Positions 1 to 10,974 are shown, counted from the stretch's first letter. The stretch: 64,000 nt of DNA from Meghimatium bilineatum (GCA_034231615.1 CM067298.1:60108387-60172386), one strand, 5' to 3'. Program-made: numbers and translations. The notes: generated by a model not told the origin, from the letters alone.

Positions 1-183
1 CTACCAATGCCAGACTTGACAACTAACACCTACACATAAGTAAGATCATATTCGTGCCAACACTATGCTACCAATGCCAGACTTGACAACTAACACCTAC
101 ACATAAGTAAGATCATCTTCGTGCCAACACTATGCTACCAATGCCAGACCTGACAACTAACACCTACACATAAGTAAGATCAT
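1..183. repeat. 67-bp tandem repeat, 2.7 copies, cut by window edge
   Basis: The start CTACCAATGCCAGAC recurs at 1, 68 and 135. Copies differ at one or two bases. The third copy breaks off after AGTAAGATCATC near 183. The array probably extends left of the window. Confidence 0.95.
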
Positions 184-500
184 CTGAAGGTGCGCAATTA
201 GAACATCGGACGGATACTAAGTATAACATAGTGCATCAAGTATATAGAGAAACAACAGATCTGTTGTTTCTATATATATTCTATGCATGGTATTATATCT
301 ATTATCTTTCTGATGTTCTCATTGCGCATTTTGCTGAGTCTGGTGTTTCCAAAGGCCTTTTTCAGACATTTCATTTTGCAAGTTTTGATCTTAAATAAAT
401 CAAAAATCCTGTACACAATTCAACATAACTGCAGAATGAAATGTCTGAAGAAGGCCTTTGGAAACACCAGACTCAGCAAAATGTGCTCAATAATTACATA
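184..500. mobile_element. Fold-back made of LINE-tail fragments
   Basis: Bases 185-260 read on the + strand as a decayed reverse-transcriptase tail ending CIKYIEKQQ, as in the copies at 7725 and 44510. At 241-278 the sequence folds into a 38-bp palindrome (one mismatched pair) centred on AGATCT. A second inverted repeat follows: 321-380 pairs with 431-490, about 60 bp with few mismatches. The right arm encodes MKCLKKAFGNTRL, another piece of the same LINE tail family. Confidence 0.75.
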
Positions 501-688
501 CTTGGATTTTTACATTGTTCACTTTCTCCAACTTGGATTCACTGGACATTTATGGATTTAGAAGTTATTCATCTGACATTGGACTATTCAACAATCTCAA
601 AAACATTATTCTATTGTTTCTTTTGAACCCTGTGCTCGTTTTTATTGCGGCGTTCTTTGCCAGAGAAACTTCTACCATTTATTCATTT
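501..688. other. No recognisable feature
   Basis: AT-rich sequence without a coding or repeat signal I can name. Confidence 0.5.
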
Positions 689-797
689 TAACACAGGTGG
701 GAGAGTTGTAAGGAATATCATTGTAAAACATGTGGGAGAGTTGTAATGAATATAATTTTAACACAGGCGAGAGAGTTGTATGGAATATAATTTTAAC
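689..797. repeat. About 36-bp tandem repeat, three copies
   Basis: The core GGGAGAGTTGTA with flanking AACACAGG and GAATATAAT recurs three times with small differences. Confidence 0.85.
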
Positions 798-1429
798 AGT
801 GTGTTGTCTAGTATTATTATGTATAAGGGTTAGTCATGGTCGCTGTAATTTATTGAGTAATGGATGATCAGTTTGGGTTTTCTGTCACGTGATACACATG
901 ACAAATCATCACTTTCATTTATTACAAAGACAGTAAGTGAGAAAAGGAAGCGTGGATGTTAGAGTGTGAGGTCTATGGCCCCAATATTTGTTCTTAGGTG
1001 GTATGCTAGTCATGTTAAGCACCTGCGATTCAAAGTACACAGATTGAGTAAACTGTAGCTGATAGGGACACCATATATATTGTTAGTTTCTTTGCCATTC
1101 CTGCAATACAAAAGTTATGAATATATTTGTGAATATATAGTATATTCACTGTTTACCGAAATAATCATCCTTCTTCAGTTTTTCTTTTAAAAAATAAAGA
1201 AAGTATCTTATGGCGAGGTATGCGCTTTTCAGCCACAAAAAGGGGGAGGGGTGTGGTTACTGTTACAGATAATCCAGTCACCATGAATCCAATATTAACA
1301 TTGTGATGACAAAAACGTATTGAATATATAACTCGGTGGTTATGGTTATGCACCACTCCCTTAATTACATAGGCGTACTCTCGAACTCGTGGTGGCTGGA
1401 TTACCAGAACTCTATTATTATTTTATGGT
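798..1429. other. No recognisable feature
   Basis: AT-rich non-coding stretch. Short ORFs on both strands show no family motif. Confidence 0.5.
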
Positions 1430-1740
1430 TAAAAAAAACTATGATATAACCAAATTGGCGCCCGTGTGTTGCCAGAGGTCAGAAAGGGGGGGGGTAAAGA
1501 ATTGCGATATTATTACGTGCCAATTATGTTGTAAGAGGCGACAAAGAAGGTTTTGGGCTCGCGTTGGTTGTTTCACCTCCAAAAAGGTCAAAGTAGTAGG
1601 ATGTGTAAGACCGAAAAGCGCAGATATCGCAGCTAAGATATAAGCTATGACACAATACACTTCGTTCTCCGAACTTAATAATGCTAATATTCAGGAGTCT
1701 GAGAACGAACGCAGAAGAAGAGGAGAGAAATTGGACCATG
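1430..1740 (+). mobile_element. Dispersed repeat family A, near full length
   Basis: The head holds GCCAGAGGTCAGAAAGGG, a GGTAAAGAAT block and GTTGTAAGAGGCGAC. The middle holds AAAGTAGTAGG and GACACAATACACTTCG. It ends GAGAACGAACGCAGAAGAAG. The same blocks recur at 12385-12700 (minus), 54905-55165 (plus) and in fragments at 2640, 53540, 57440 and each array-unit junction. It is a non-coding SINE-like interspersed repeat. No clear tRNA-type promoter was seen. Confidence 0.7.
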
Positions 1741-1977
1741 TCCGCGTTTGAAAGAAGCGCACCTCACAATAAGAGTACCTTAAATAAAATTAATTATAAT
1801 AATACCATAGTTTGTGGTACAAACAAGGGTTAGGTAATAACGAAACATGAGGATGACAAAACAGAGATTTATTACATAAACATATTATTGATCAAAATTA
1901 TTCCTTGATGACACACATAAATCTACGTTTACACAAGGGACTGCTTGACCATCATGTAATAATGAATACATACACAT
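1741..1977. other. No recognisable feature
   Basis: AT-rich sequence, no coding signal. Confidence 0.4.
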
Positions 1978-2010
1978 CTGTGTGTGTGTGTTTGTGTGTG
2001 TGTGTGTTCG
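1978..2010. repeat. (TG)n microsatellite
   Basis: Alternating TG run with one interruption, next to the 3' UTR of the LINE tail that follows on the minus strand. Confidence 0.9.
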
Positions 2011-2029
2011 TCCATCACAAGTGATGATG

Positions 2030-2262
2030 ACCATTTTACATCTACTTTTGAAAATTCAGTTAGAATTATGACCATGTCTAATAGTTCGTAGATGTCCATT
2101 GAGCCTAATTCCAGTTGTAAATGTTCTTGGGCAGTTCGGGCATGGAATGACCATTGTAGACGGATTTTGATCTATCCGTGACTTTCTAGCTACTCTCCGC
2201 TGTTGGGCTGCAACATTTCTTTTCACAAGATTATGCGCTCTGACTGTAGAGCGCCTTATATA
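2030..2262 (-). mobile_element. RTE-like LINE 3' end with C-terminal zinc finger
   Basis: On the minus strand about 70 codons read AHNLVKRNVAAQQRRVARKS and then CPNCPRTFTTGIRLNGHLRT, a C2H2 finger typical of the extreme C-terminus of RTE-like LINE polyproteins. The 3' UTR includes GGTCATCATCACTTGTGATG and GACGAAC, matching the element at 13315-13900. It is 5' truncated and ends against the CA/CG repeat. Confidence 0.8.
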
Positions 2263-2325
2263 CATACACACACGCGCGCGCGCGCGTACACGCACACCCC
2301 CCCCCCCCCCCACACACACACACAT
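2263..2325. repeat. Mixed (CA)n/(CG)n/poly-C tract
   Basis: Alternating purine-pyrimidine run with CG repeats, a 15-base C run at 2297-2311, then (CA)n. Such runs are prone to Z-DNA and slippage. Confidence 0.9.
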
Positions 2326-2634
2326 TTGTGGTTTTTTTCTAGGAAAAAGGAGGGTATACGGCGTTTACAGAAGTGGATGGTCAATACTTTAACATGAATG
2401 GTCACCATCTCTCCTCCTCCCCCCCCCTCCTCATATTGCCGTCATACTTTGCACATAGGTAGTTTTAAAAAGAAAAAACCAAGCTTACGTTTGAAATATT
2501 TTGAGTAATCAAATAGTTTTCTTATAGCTCTAATGTCATATTAAATACGGGCGGCGGTGTGGTTTGTTGTGTATTCTCCGTAGCGTTAATTATGAGGTCA
2601 CGTTATATAAAGAGGGAGGGTTCAATCATTTCGT
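2326..2634. other. No recognisable feature
   Basis: Short C-rich run near 2410-2430. Otherwise nothing identified. Confidence 0.4.
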
Positions 2635-2770
2635 GTGTTGACAGTGTCAGAAGGAGGAGCAAAGAATATTAACGTACTGATCTGCCATGCATGTCATAAG
2701 AGACTACTAATAGGTATGAGGTTAGTGTTTAGTATGAGAACTAACAACAAAAATAACCATTCAAACCTTC
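2635..2770 (+). mobile_element. Dispersed repeat family A, 5' fragment
   Basis: Contains GGAGCAAAGAATATTAACG and GCATGTCATAAGAGACTACT, matching the head of the copies at 1430 and 12700. Confidence 0.65.
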
Positions 2771-2794
2771 TCATATGGGCCTCACAACCTCCAC

Positions 2795-2866
2795 CCATAC
2801 AGACATACATACAGATATACATACACACATACGTACATACTTACATACCGACATACATGCACTAAT
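2795..2866. repeat. (ACAT)n microsatellite
   Basis: Degenerate run of ACAT/ACAG tetramers. Confidence 0.9.
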
Positions 2867-3424
2867 ATAATGCTTACTTTAACCAGGTTTATAATAAAGG
2901 CCATAATTTGTCCATGCCTTTATAAAGTTCAATATTTTTATTTCTTTCCTTGCTATTTTAATCTGTTGCTCCCTGGTGCCCAACAAGCCGTTGTTGTTTT
3001 ATTAAAGCCTCCAAGCTGTCATGAAAGGAAACAGGACATATTAGTTGATCATTTTTCTATCTCTATTGTAAATAGGAATTCCTTGGAAAATTAGAGACTT
3101 GGAAACTTGTACAGCAGTACTGTCCGGATTATAATGGCCTCTCTACAAATAAATGTATAGTGCTCTTAATTGCTTTATTGGCACCATTTGAATATAGGCC
3201 TATGTTTTGTTCTTGCGATATCAGGCTCAGTTCAGAAAGCTCTAGAAGTGCATCACACATTATTTCTAAGTCTAAAATAAACGCCACAATAGTAATCTTC
3301 TTCATCAATCCCTTATATGTGCAATTATCTTTTTTTTTAAATCTCTGGAATTATCATCTTAAGCATTCTAAAATGGCAAACTACTTTATGATCCAACCAA
3401 ACTGCAGATACTGAGCGAAAGCTG
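2867..3424. other. No recognisable feature
   Basis: AT-rich. Short ORFs without family motifs. Confidence 0.4.
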
Positions 3425-3438
3425 GATGCTACCCAACT

Positions 3439-3600
3439 TCTTCTTCTTCTGCGTTCATTCTCAAACTCCCGTTGAATCTCTCTTGTAGCAGGACCACGGT
3501 CCTATTAGATTTCCAGCAGGATGTATTCCAGAAAATGGAAATGCGTTGTGTCGCCGTTTTATTTGTGCCAATGGCCCGACACATCCGTCTTCGGCGGGAT
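3439..3600 (-). mobile_element. SINE-like family B, full-length copy with 14-bp target-site duplication
   Basis: The minus strand begins GCCGAAGACGGATGTGTCGG, passes CACAAATAAAACGGCGACAC and CATCCTGCTGGAAATC, and ends GAGAATGAACGCAG with a (GAA)n tail. GATGCTACCCAACT flanks it at 3425-3438 and 3601-3614, a clean target-site duplication. It is inserted in the hAT pseudogene, whose reading frame resumes on either side. Other copies: 60320-60480, 60785-60905 and one in each array unit. Confidence 0.85.
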
Positions 3601-5366
3601 GATGCTACCCAACTAATGCTTAATATTCGTCTAATTTTCGACAACTGCGCTTTCAGTGAACTGGCACATACATGGAGTTCGCGATTATTCTTTGGTTGAT
3701 GCATGATAAAAAAAAACGTTTAACTTGTCAATAAATTATTTCAATCTATTAATTTTAGAAACTTTCTTATCAGCATCGTGGACTGATAATTCCAGATTAT
3801 GCTTAGCACAGTATCGAACAACTAATAATGGCAATTTATCTTTTAATACATTTTTTTACTACGAGAACATTATTGCTGCACCATCACAAGCAACAGAAAT
3901 TAAACATTCATTCAGGTACTCCTCTGTCAATCCAATAGAATGAAGACATCTAATCAAAGCGGAGAAGATTCCGGCGGATGGTACATCTTCTAGTTCAGCT
4001 AAGTCAATAAATAAATTAACTAGTTCAATAAGTTCCACCATTCTTTTCTTAGCATGAACTTTTCTATCTTGCGCAACATGCTTTGAGAGTCTGAGTATTA
4101 CCGAGTGTGTTGATATATCAGTTATCAACAAATTAAGAGCTGCTGTAACTCCCTCTATCTCCATCCTCATGCTCGATGTGACAGTAGAATATGCTGAAGA
4201 TTTTTCAACCAACTTCATGCCGTTTCTGTAGGCAACAAAACCCCAACCGCTTTTATTTGTGTTTCTGTTAACGGAGCCATCTGTGTATATAATGTCTTGT
4301 TGTTTCGAGTGTAGTTGGGCATGTTCGTGCACTGTTTTCTGAACAACTCAGTTGTCCAGAGCATTACATGCTTCTGTCCGAGGAAACGAGAGAGCCGACT
4401 TATTGGCAGGCAATTCGGCGATAGGCGGCACATTGCTAAGAAGAGATAAAGCAGACTTAATGAAGGCAGTAATAAATTCATTTCAAGATGCAGATGATGT
4501 CATTGAGGTTGAGAACGTACACATACAGAGAATGTTAGAAATGGGATTATCTGGAGGTGAGGGAAGGAAAAGTAAATTTTTTGGAAAGTCTCGAAGATCA
4601 CATAATCAACACCTGACCGGAACTCTGAGTCTACATACACTGGGATGGCTGCTGGAGCGGAGGGTGGAGCACTTATGGGGATGCCCCGCGTGCTGTGAAG
4701 CCAGTTTCTAATCAAGAAGAGAAGAATCAAGATAAATTAACTAGTCTGATCATTTCACAACCTGAAATTATTGCGCGAATATACACAATAATGTAGATTT
4801 TCTGACTGATTGTTATCGCCTCGTTGATGATTAATGACATTTTTGATTTTATATTTACAATTGTATTGATCAATTTTGGTTAATTTCCATTTCAAAAGTA
4901 TTGAATAACTTATTTTTGTTGTTGCAATTATATAGACTTTGTAAAACACCTTTGTAGTTGTTTCTTTTTTGGCGTGATTGCAATTTTAGGGATACCGTTT
5001 CGATTGTCTTTTTCTTCGCGTCTTCTAAAAAATTATGAAAAGTGTGTGGCCATCGTTTGCTTTATGTTTCAATATTTTTTATTTGTAAAGATGTTGTTCC
5101 TGAGTTTTGCCAAAATAAGTTACTTCACTGTTTGCCCATTCTTTTGAAATCTTAGATCCCATTTTAGCATCCGTTCCGATTGTTTGAATTTTGCTACAAG
5201 CAATGCAACATATTTTTCCATCCTTTGTAAGTAACCAAACGTTTCTTTCCCAGAAATCATTCGTTTGCTCCATTGTCCAACAGAACGGCCAACTATTTGC
5301 CACTTGATCATTGGTCTTAGTAGAAAATGATGGTGCTGCAACTACAAGCGATTCCGACGTTTTCAT
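3601..5366 (-). pseudogene. KIAA1586-like hAT transposase remnant
   Basis: Minus-strand pieces appear in family order. 5079-5366 has a zinc-binding N-terminal module (KICCIACSKIQTIG) followed by SKEWANSEVTYFGKT. 4755-4949 is a weaker middle piece. 3859-4100 ends LISVACDGAA. 3604-3858 continues with HNLELSV and KNNRELHVCASSLKAQ and reaches WVASS. This order is characteristic of KIAA1586-like proteins derived from hAT transposases. Stops, frameshifts, an RNase H insertion (about 4105-4740) and a family B SINE show that it is dead. Confidence 0.75.
4105..4740. mobile_element. Rearranged RNase H-bearing LINE fragment inside the hAT remnant
   Basis: The N-terminal half of an RNase H domain reads on the minus strand (4332-4105): IIYTDGSVNRNTNKSGWGF, then RMEIEGVTAALNLL. 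The C-terminal half reads on the plus strand (4352-4711): RGNERADLLAGNSA, then VEHLWGCPACCEASF. The two halves meet head to head near 4340, so an inversion or twin-priming event split the domain. A related copy lies at 50740-51350. Confidence 0.7.
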
Positions 5367-5535
5367 TATTGGTTCCGCGCAATCGTTTCCATATTTTTGG
5401 TGCTTGTGATGGGAAAAAAAGTTATAACTTTGTTCATTAAATACAGAAATTCGTGAATATTTTGCGCCGAGTATTTGTCACAAGCTGAACAGTTCTGTAG
5501 TATGTGCTCTGGGAAATGACCTTATATGGTACAGA

Positions 5536-5747
5536 GAAGACCTCTTTACATAATTAATTAGGACGTTATTCATTACGTGTTTTATTATTACCGTGCTGTT
5601 CGCTGCTACCATTTATATACTTGGAGTCGCCTGGCTATTTTTTGCATGCGACGCCAAGTATACAAATAATGACCAATGAAAATCACGACAATAATAAAAA
5701 AAGTAACGAATTAAGTCTTAATTAATTATTTTTAGAGGTCTTCTACC
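5536..5747. mobile_element. Palindromic MITE-like element, about 105-bp inverted arms
   Basis: Starts AGAAGACCTCTTTACATAAT and ends with the inverse of AGAAGACCTCTAAAAATAAT. The arms (5536-5640 and 5641-5747) pair along most of their length, including TATACTTGG(A/C)GTCGC near the centre. There is no coding capacity. The terminus resembles the RGAACCTC-type ends of Tc1/pogo elements, but the superfamily and target-site duplication are unclear. Confidence 0.75.
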
Positions 5748-6233
5748 GTAATGGGGTTTTGTTTGGGGTCAAGTCCGTTGACAAGGAGGCGGTGGGTGTT
5801 TCTTTTGCTTAAGAAGTCAGATCATGACACTTAGTACTAGGGAAAAAAATGCCAAAAAGGGTAGACCCCTCCCCCGAAGTAAAATAAAATAAAATTGGTT
5901 GTCTAAAAATAAAAATATAAAAGAAAACCCAAGGAAAATGAAGGAATGACTCATGCGATCGAAGATATAACCATTTTAATTCGGTACATTTTCCCCTCCC
6001 CCCTTATCGAAGACGTATCTATGACCGTGGTTCTGGTGAATGCCCATATAGGCCCCCAATGTCATTCCTGGACAATTGCAAATCGCAGATTGTTGATACC
6101 GATCGATGTGGTGTAAATGTGCATTGAGACGGCTGTGTTCCGTTCACAGTCGAAAAATCTCGACTCGTTTATTGCTGTTCAATTTGTTTCTGTTGTCTTC
6201 CTGAGATCTATAGTATCCCTTAGTTCTCTTTGT
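5748..6233. other. No recognisable feature
   Basis: Contains a short (AAAAT)n-like run near 5880-5900. Nothing else identified. Confidence 0.4.
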
Positions 6234-6256
6234 TTGTTTGTTTGTTTGTTTGTTAA
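6234..6256. repeat. (TTTG)n microsatellite
   Basis: About six TTTG tetramers. Confidence 0.9.
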
Positions 6257-6339
6257 ATGGGGGGATTAAAGCCTCTTAGCTGTGGCACGAAACTTTCAAC
6301 CTAAGACAGAAGTCTATTTTGGTTATATCAGACCGTTTT

Positions 6340-6630
6340 AGCTTTTATCTAAATGTGACCTAATTGTCTGGGTGTTTGGAAAGCCGTGCGTGCTATTGCT
6401 ATGATTTATTGCTAGGTGGAGTTGATGTTTATTTGAGGCCAAGATGCCTTTATCTAAGTGTGACCTATGGTCTGGGCGAATTGAGAACCGTGCGTACCAT
6501 TATTGCAAAAGAATGTTGCTAGTTGTTGTATTAAAGCTGTTTATTTCCGGTGGTATTGCTTTTTATTTAAGAGTGACACTAATGTATGGGGGACTTTGAA
6601 AACCGTACGTGCGATTATGCCAAAAATTGT
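6340..6630. repeat. Diverged tandem repeat, about 110-bp unit, three copies
   Basis: TTTATCTAARTGTGACC, GTCTGGG and CCGTGCGTRC recur in order from about 6343, 6449 and 6562, with growing divergence. Confidence 0.65.
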
Positions 6631-6755
6631 CCATATTGCCAGCCGTATCCTGTGGTGAGCGTTCCTCGGTTGTATTTGTTGAAAGCTGTGAAGAGAGACC
6701 TGTAGAAAGTCTGACGACAAACAATGACTTATTTTGTTTTGACTTGGTTAGATTT

Positions 6756-7680
6756 TTAAATTAGGGCTTTAGTCCTGGTTATAAATTGTTTAATTAGCTT
6801 TAGCCTATTTGGTGGTATATCATGGCCCAGAACCTTTACTAATTTATATGGTATTTTATTGTTTAGGTAGTAATCTTTTAGGTCTTGCCTATGATGGTTG
6901 TATTTATGACAATGGAGTAGGAAATGATCTATTGTATTTTCCTCTTCACATATTGGTTCGAGTGTATAATGTAATGATTTTCCCAGTTTAAGTCGCAGTA
7001 GTTTCCTGTTGGCAGGGATTTTCAGCTCTTCCTTGATTTGAGTGGTCCTAGTGGGTCCTTTTAGCATTGCATGTGCATGTCTTCCTTTTGCACTGTTGTC
7101 CCATTTTTCTGTCTATTCCTTAAGTATTGTGTCCTTTATTATGCTCCTGGTTTCCGATCTGCCAAGTCCTACTTGGATTTCTGTTCCTTGTGTTCGTCCT
7201 TTCTTGGCTTCCTTGTCAGCTGCTTCATTTCCTGGTATTCCGACATGGGCTGGAATCCACATTACAGTAACCCTCGTACCAACGTGAACTAGGTTTGTTG
7301 TTATGCGTAGTATATCTTCTACTATATCTGGCCTTTGACTGTCATGTTTATTTTGTATAGCCTGGACTGATAATAATGAGTCAGTCAGGATTGTTACATT
7401 TTTAGGTGGGTTATCATTTATTATTTCTATAGCTTTTAGTATTGCAAGTAGTTCAGCCGTGAGTATTGATGTATGTTCTGATAATTTAAAGCTCTTATTG
7501 ATGTTCCTGTCAGGTATTACTATTCCTGCGCCAGTAGGGCCTTCCTCTCCTTTGGACCCATCTGTGAATACTTTTAGACTATTTATTGTTCTATCATTTA
7601 TGTGGTTTAATGCTCTATGTTTAGTTGAATCTCTGTTTTGATCTTTTTTCCCTATATAAGATAGGGAAATGTCAGTTTCC
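6756..7680 (-). mobile_element. RNase H plus C-terminal region of a LINE
   Basis: On the minus strand, with one or two frame breaks, an RNase H domain carries its acidic residues: VFTDGS, then ILTAELLAILKAIE, then ILTDSLLSVQAI and MWIPAHVGIPGNEAAD. It is followed (7067-6756) by a C-terminal tail with a zinc-knuckle-like CEEENTIDHFLLHCHKY. This architecture is known in jockey- and I-type LINEs. Upstream reverse transcriptase is absent. Confidence 0.8.
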
Positions 7681-7699
7681 GGTGATATTAACTCCCAAG

Positions 7700-8010
7700 G
7701 GGGTATTACTGGTATTGTTTTTCTACATCAAATATATAGAGAAACAGCAGATAAAATGGTTTGGACATCTTATGAGGATGAACGATCAACTTCCCGTAAG
7801 AGCTTATAACAAGATGGAATCAGGATACAGAGCCAAAGGAAGACCTAGGAAAAGATGGATAGATAACATCAAAACCATTCTGAACAAACATGACTACACC
7901 TCAACCAGAGCAACACACCTGGCTCTGTAACACAGACTACATCTCTTTCACAAACCCATATGCTCCATGGCAAGTGTTGAAGCTACGACAACATCACCAC
8001 CTTGGGATAG
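7700..8010 (+). mobile_element. LINE family C tail, 5' truncated
   Basis: Encodes QIKWFGHLMRMNDQLPVRAY, then [16 protein letters not shown], then HDYTSTRATHLAL, with breaks after that. It ends GGGATAGACAATAGA, the 3' signature shared with the copies ending at 44782 and 56260. Confidence 0.85.
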
Positions 8011-8084
8011 ACAATAGAGATAGCCTGTATAAGGAAAAAATCTATGGCAAGGGGCAAACAGAATCCAAAGTTGCAACTATTAAG

Positions 8085-8605
8085 AAACTATATTATTTCC
8101 AGTGTTAGCATATGGTTGTGAGAAGTGGGTAATGACATCTGCAATGGAAATGAAAATATCTGCATTTGAAATGAAGTGTTATAAAAAGATCTAAAAATTA
8201 TATAGGCAAAGAGAAGATTCAACACAGATGTCTGCAAAGACCTGAACAAAGATGATGATTGGTTCCTCAAAACCATAAAAATGCAAGCTAACATATTTCA
8301 GACACATGAAAAGACTGTAGGTTAGAAAGATTAATTATGAAGAGAAAGATTAATTATAAAGAGAAAGATTAATTATGAAGAGAAAGATTAATTATGAAGA
8401 GAAAGATTAATTATGAAGAAAAAGTTTCCAGGTTGGAGAACAAGATGACACTAAAGACGTTGATGAGTACAGGATATTAAAGATCTTTTGAATATAACAC
8501 TGGCAGAAGCAGTGCAGTTTGCACAGAACTGAGAGGCTTACTGAGTGACAGTGAGGACAATGTTCTACAAAGGACATGTCACATAGATGTGCATTATTAT
8601 AAAAT
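8085..8605 (+). mobile_element. Decayed LINE tail with internal 19-bp tandem repeat
   Basis: Starts YGCEKWVMTSAMEMKISAFE and KCYKKI, a hallmark of LINE ORF2 C-terminal regions. It ends LKDLLNITLAEA, as in the copy at 13065-13290. Frameshifts are frequent. Between 8324 and 8422 a 19-bp unit (GAAAGATTAATTATGAAGA) repeats about five times in tandem. Confidence 0.75.
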
Positions 8606-9275
8606 TTGGATATTTATTTGAAGTCATAATAGAAATAGTGTGCTCTGTTCTCTGATTACCACGACCTAAAATGTATGTTAGCTAACATAAACAAACAGGC
8701 TTTACTCAGGGTTAAGGTTAGAGATAGTGACATTAAATATTTATGTGAACATATCCGTATCGCTTCAACTCTATATTTAGAATATGTATGCTCACAATCA
8801 AGAGTGCGGAAGATCTGCTATAATACATAATGAGTACATAATACAAAAATAGTTTTTGTTTTATGACAATGAAAATTATCCTCTCACATTGACAGAGACA
8901 CATAATTTTTTTACAGAAAATAGTTTGGCTTATTCCAAGAATTCTTTTCAAGGACACTTCATATTGTGCAATGGTTAGTAATCCTTCCTGAAGACAGAAT
9001 GTGGACAAATCAGCAATGTTTTGGAGACATATTGCAAGATCATTTGCCACAAATGATGATTCTACAGATTCTGGTTGGAAAAACAGTCCTGAGAATGATG
9101 AGTCTAACACTGGTAAACTTTTTGTTTAGTTTGTAATTTTAAGTATTACAATTAAAGATTTCTATGTCAAGGTTGAATATCATTTGGGAAAGTAAGATCA
9201 GAATTTCAGTAAACATCAATTTATACAGGTCACTAGTGTTGTATTCATTTTTACTGATGTGAAAGCCAAACTGCT
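8606..9275. other. No recognisable gene
   Basis: A 125-codon minus-strand ORF (8733-9110) has no family motif I recognise and no splice or repeat context in its favour. The region is otherwise AT-rich. Confidence 0.4.
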
Positions 9276-10913
9276 GATTGTTACACTTCTAGTTACTGTG
9301 ATTGTTACACTTCTGGTTACTGTGATTGTTACACTTCTGGTTACTGTGATTGTTACACTTCTTGTTACTGTGATTGTTACACTTCTGGTTACTGTGATTG
9401 TTACACTTCTTGTTACAGTGATTGTTACACTTCTTGTTACTGTGATTGTTACACTTCTGGTTACTGTGATTGTTACACTTCTGGTTAGTGATTGTTACAC
9501 TTCTGGTTACTGTGATTGTTACACTTCTGGTTACAGTGATTGTTACACTTCTGGTTACTGTGATTGTTACACTTCTTGTTACTGTGATTGTTACACTTCT
9601 GGTTACTGTGATTGCTACACTTCTGGTTACAGTGATTGTTACACTTCTGGTTACAGTGATTGTTACACTTCTGGTTACTGTGATTGTTACACTTCTTGTT
9701 ACTGTGATTGTTACACTTCTCGTTACTGTGATTGTTACACTTCTGGTTACTGTGATTGTTACACTTCTGGTTACTGTGATTGTTACACTTCTGGTTACAG
9801 TGATTGTTACACTTCTGGTTACAGTTATTGTTACACTTCTGGTTACAGTGATTGTTACACTTCTGGTTACGGTGATTGTTACACTTCTGGTTACAGTTAT
9901 TGTTACACTTCTGGTTACAGTGATTGTTACACTTCTTGTTACTGTGATTGTTACACTTCTGGTTACAGTGATTGTTACACTTATGGTTACAGTTATTGTT
10001 ACACTTCTGGTTACAGTGATTGTTACACTTCTGGTTACAGTTATTGTTACACTTCTGGTTACTGTTATTGTTACACTTCTGGTTACTGTGATTGTTACAC
10101 TTCTTGTTACTGTAATTGTTACACTTCTGGTTACTGTGATTGTTACACTTCTGGTTACTGTGATTGTTACACTTCTGTTACTGTGATTGTTACACTTCTG
10201 GTTACAGTGATTGTTAAACTTCTGGTTACAGTGATTGTTACACTTCTGGTTACTGTGATTGTTACACTTCTTGTTACAGTGATTGTTACACTTCTGGTTA
10301 CTGTGATTGTTACACTTCTGGTTACTGTGATTGTTACACTTCTGGTTACTGTGATTGTTACACTTCTGGTTACTGTGATTGTTACACTTCTTGTTACTGT
10401 GATTGTTACACTTCTTGTTACTGTAATTGTTACACTTCTTGTTACTGTAATTGTTACACTTCTGGTTACTGTGATTGTTACACTTCTGGTTACTGTGATT
10501 GTTACACTTCTTGTTACTGTGATTGTTACACTTCTGGTTACTGTGATTGTTAAACTTCTGGTTACAGTGATTGTTACACTTCTGGTTACTGTGATTGTTA
10601 CACTTCTTGTTACAGTGATTGTTACACTTCTGGTTACTGTGATTGTTACACTTCTGGTTACTGTGATTGTTACACTTCTGGTTACTGTGATTGTTACACT
10701 TCTGGTTACTGTGATTGTTACACTTCTGGTTACTGTGATTGTTACACTTCTTGTTACTGTAATTGTTACACTTCTGGTTACTGTGATTGTTACACTTCTG
10801 GTTACTGTGATTGTTACACTTTTGTTACTGTGATTGTTACACTTCTGGTTACTGTTATTGTTACACTTCTGGTTACTGTGATTGTTACACTTCTAGTTAC
10901 TGTGATTGTTACA
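9276..10913. repeat. 24-bp minisatellite, about 68 copies
   Basis: The unit is GATTGTTACACTTCT followed by GGTTACTGT. Variants are mostly G/T and C/A at fixed positions. A few 1-2 bp deletions (9485, 10172, 10824) shift frame. Because 24 is a multiple of three, long stop-free frames arise without being genes. Confidence 0.97.
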
Positions 10914-10974
10914 GATACATACAGACTAGAATTTTAGATGATTGAATTCTTAGAATAACATGAAACATTTGCTG

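Noticed and set aside
3859-4332. Novel RNase H-KIAA1586 fusion protein
   Set aside because: Explained by insertion of one transposable element into another, with stops and frameshifts around.
8733-9110. 125-codon minus-strand ORF
   Set aside because: No recognisable domain. The C-terminal part is AT-rich low-complexity translation.
9259-10833. 524-codon and 238-codon ORFs with VTVIVTLL repeats
   Set aside because: They arise only because a 24-bp minisatellite is a multiple of three and lacks stops in several frames. Indels switch frame without selection, and there is no start context or splice signal.
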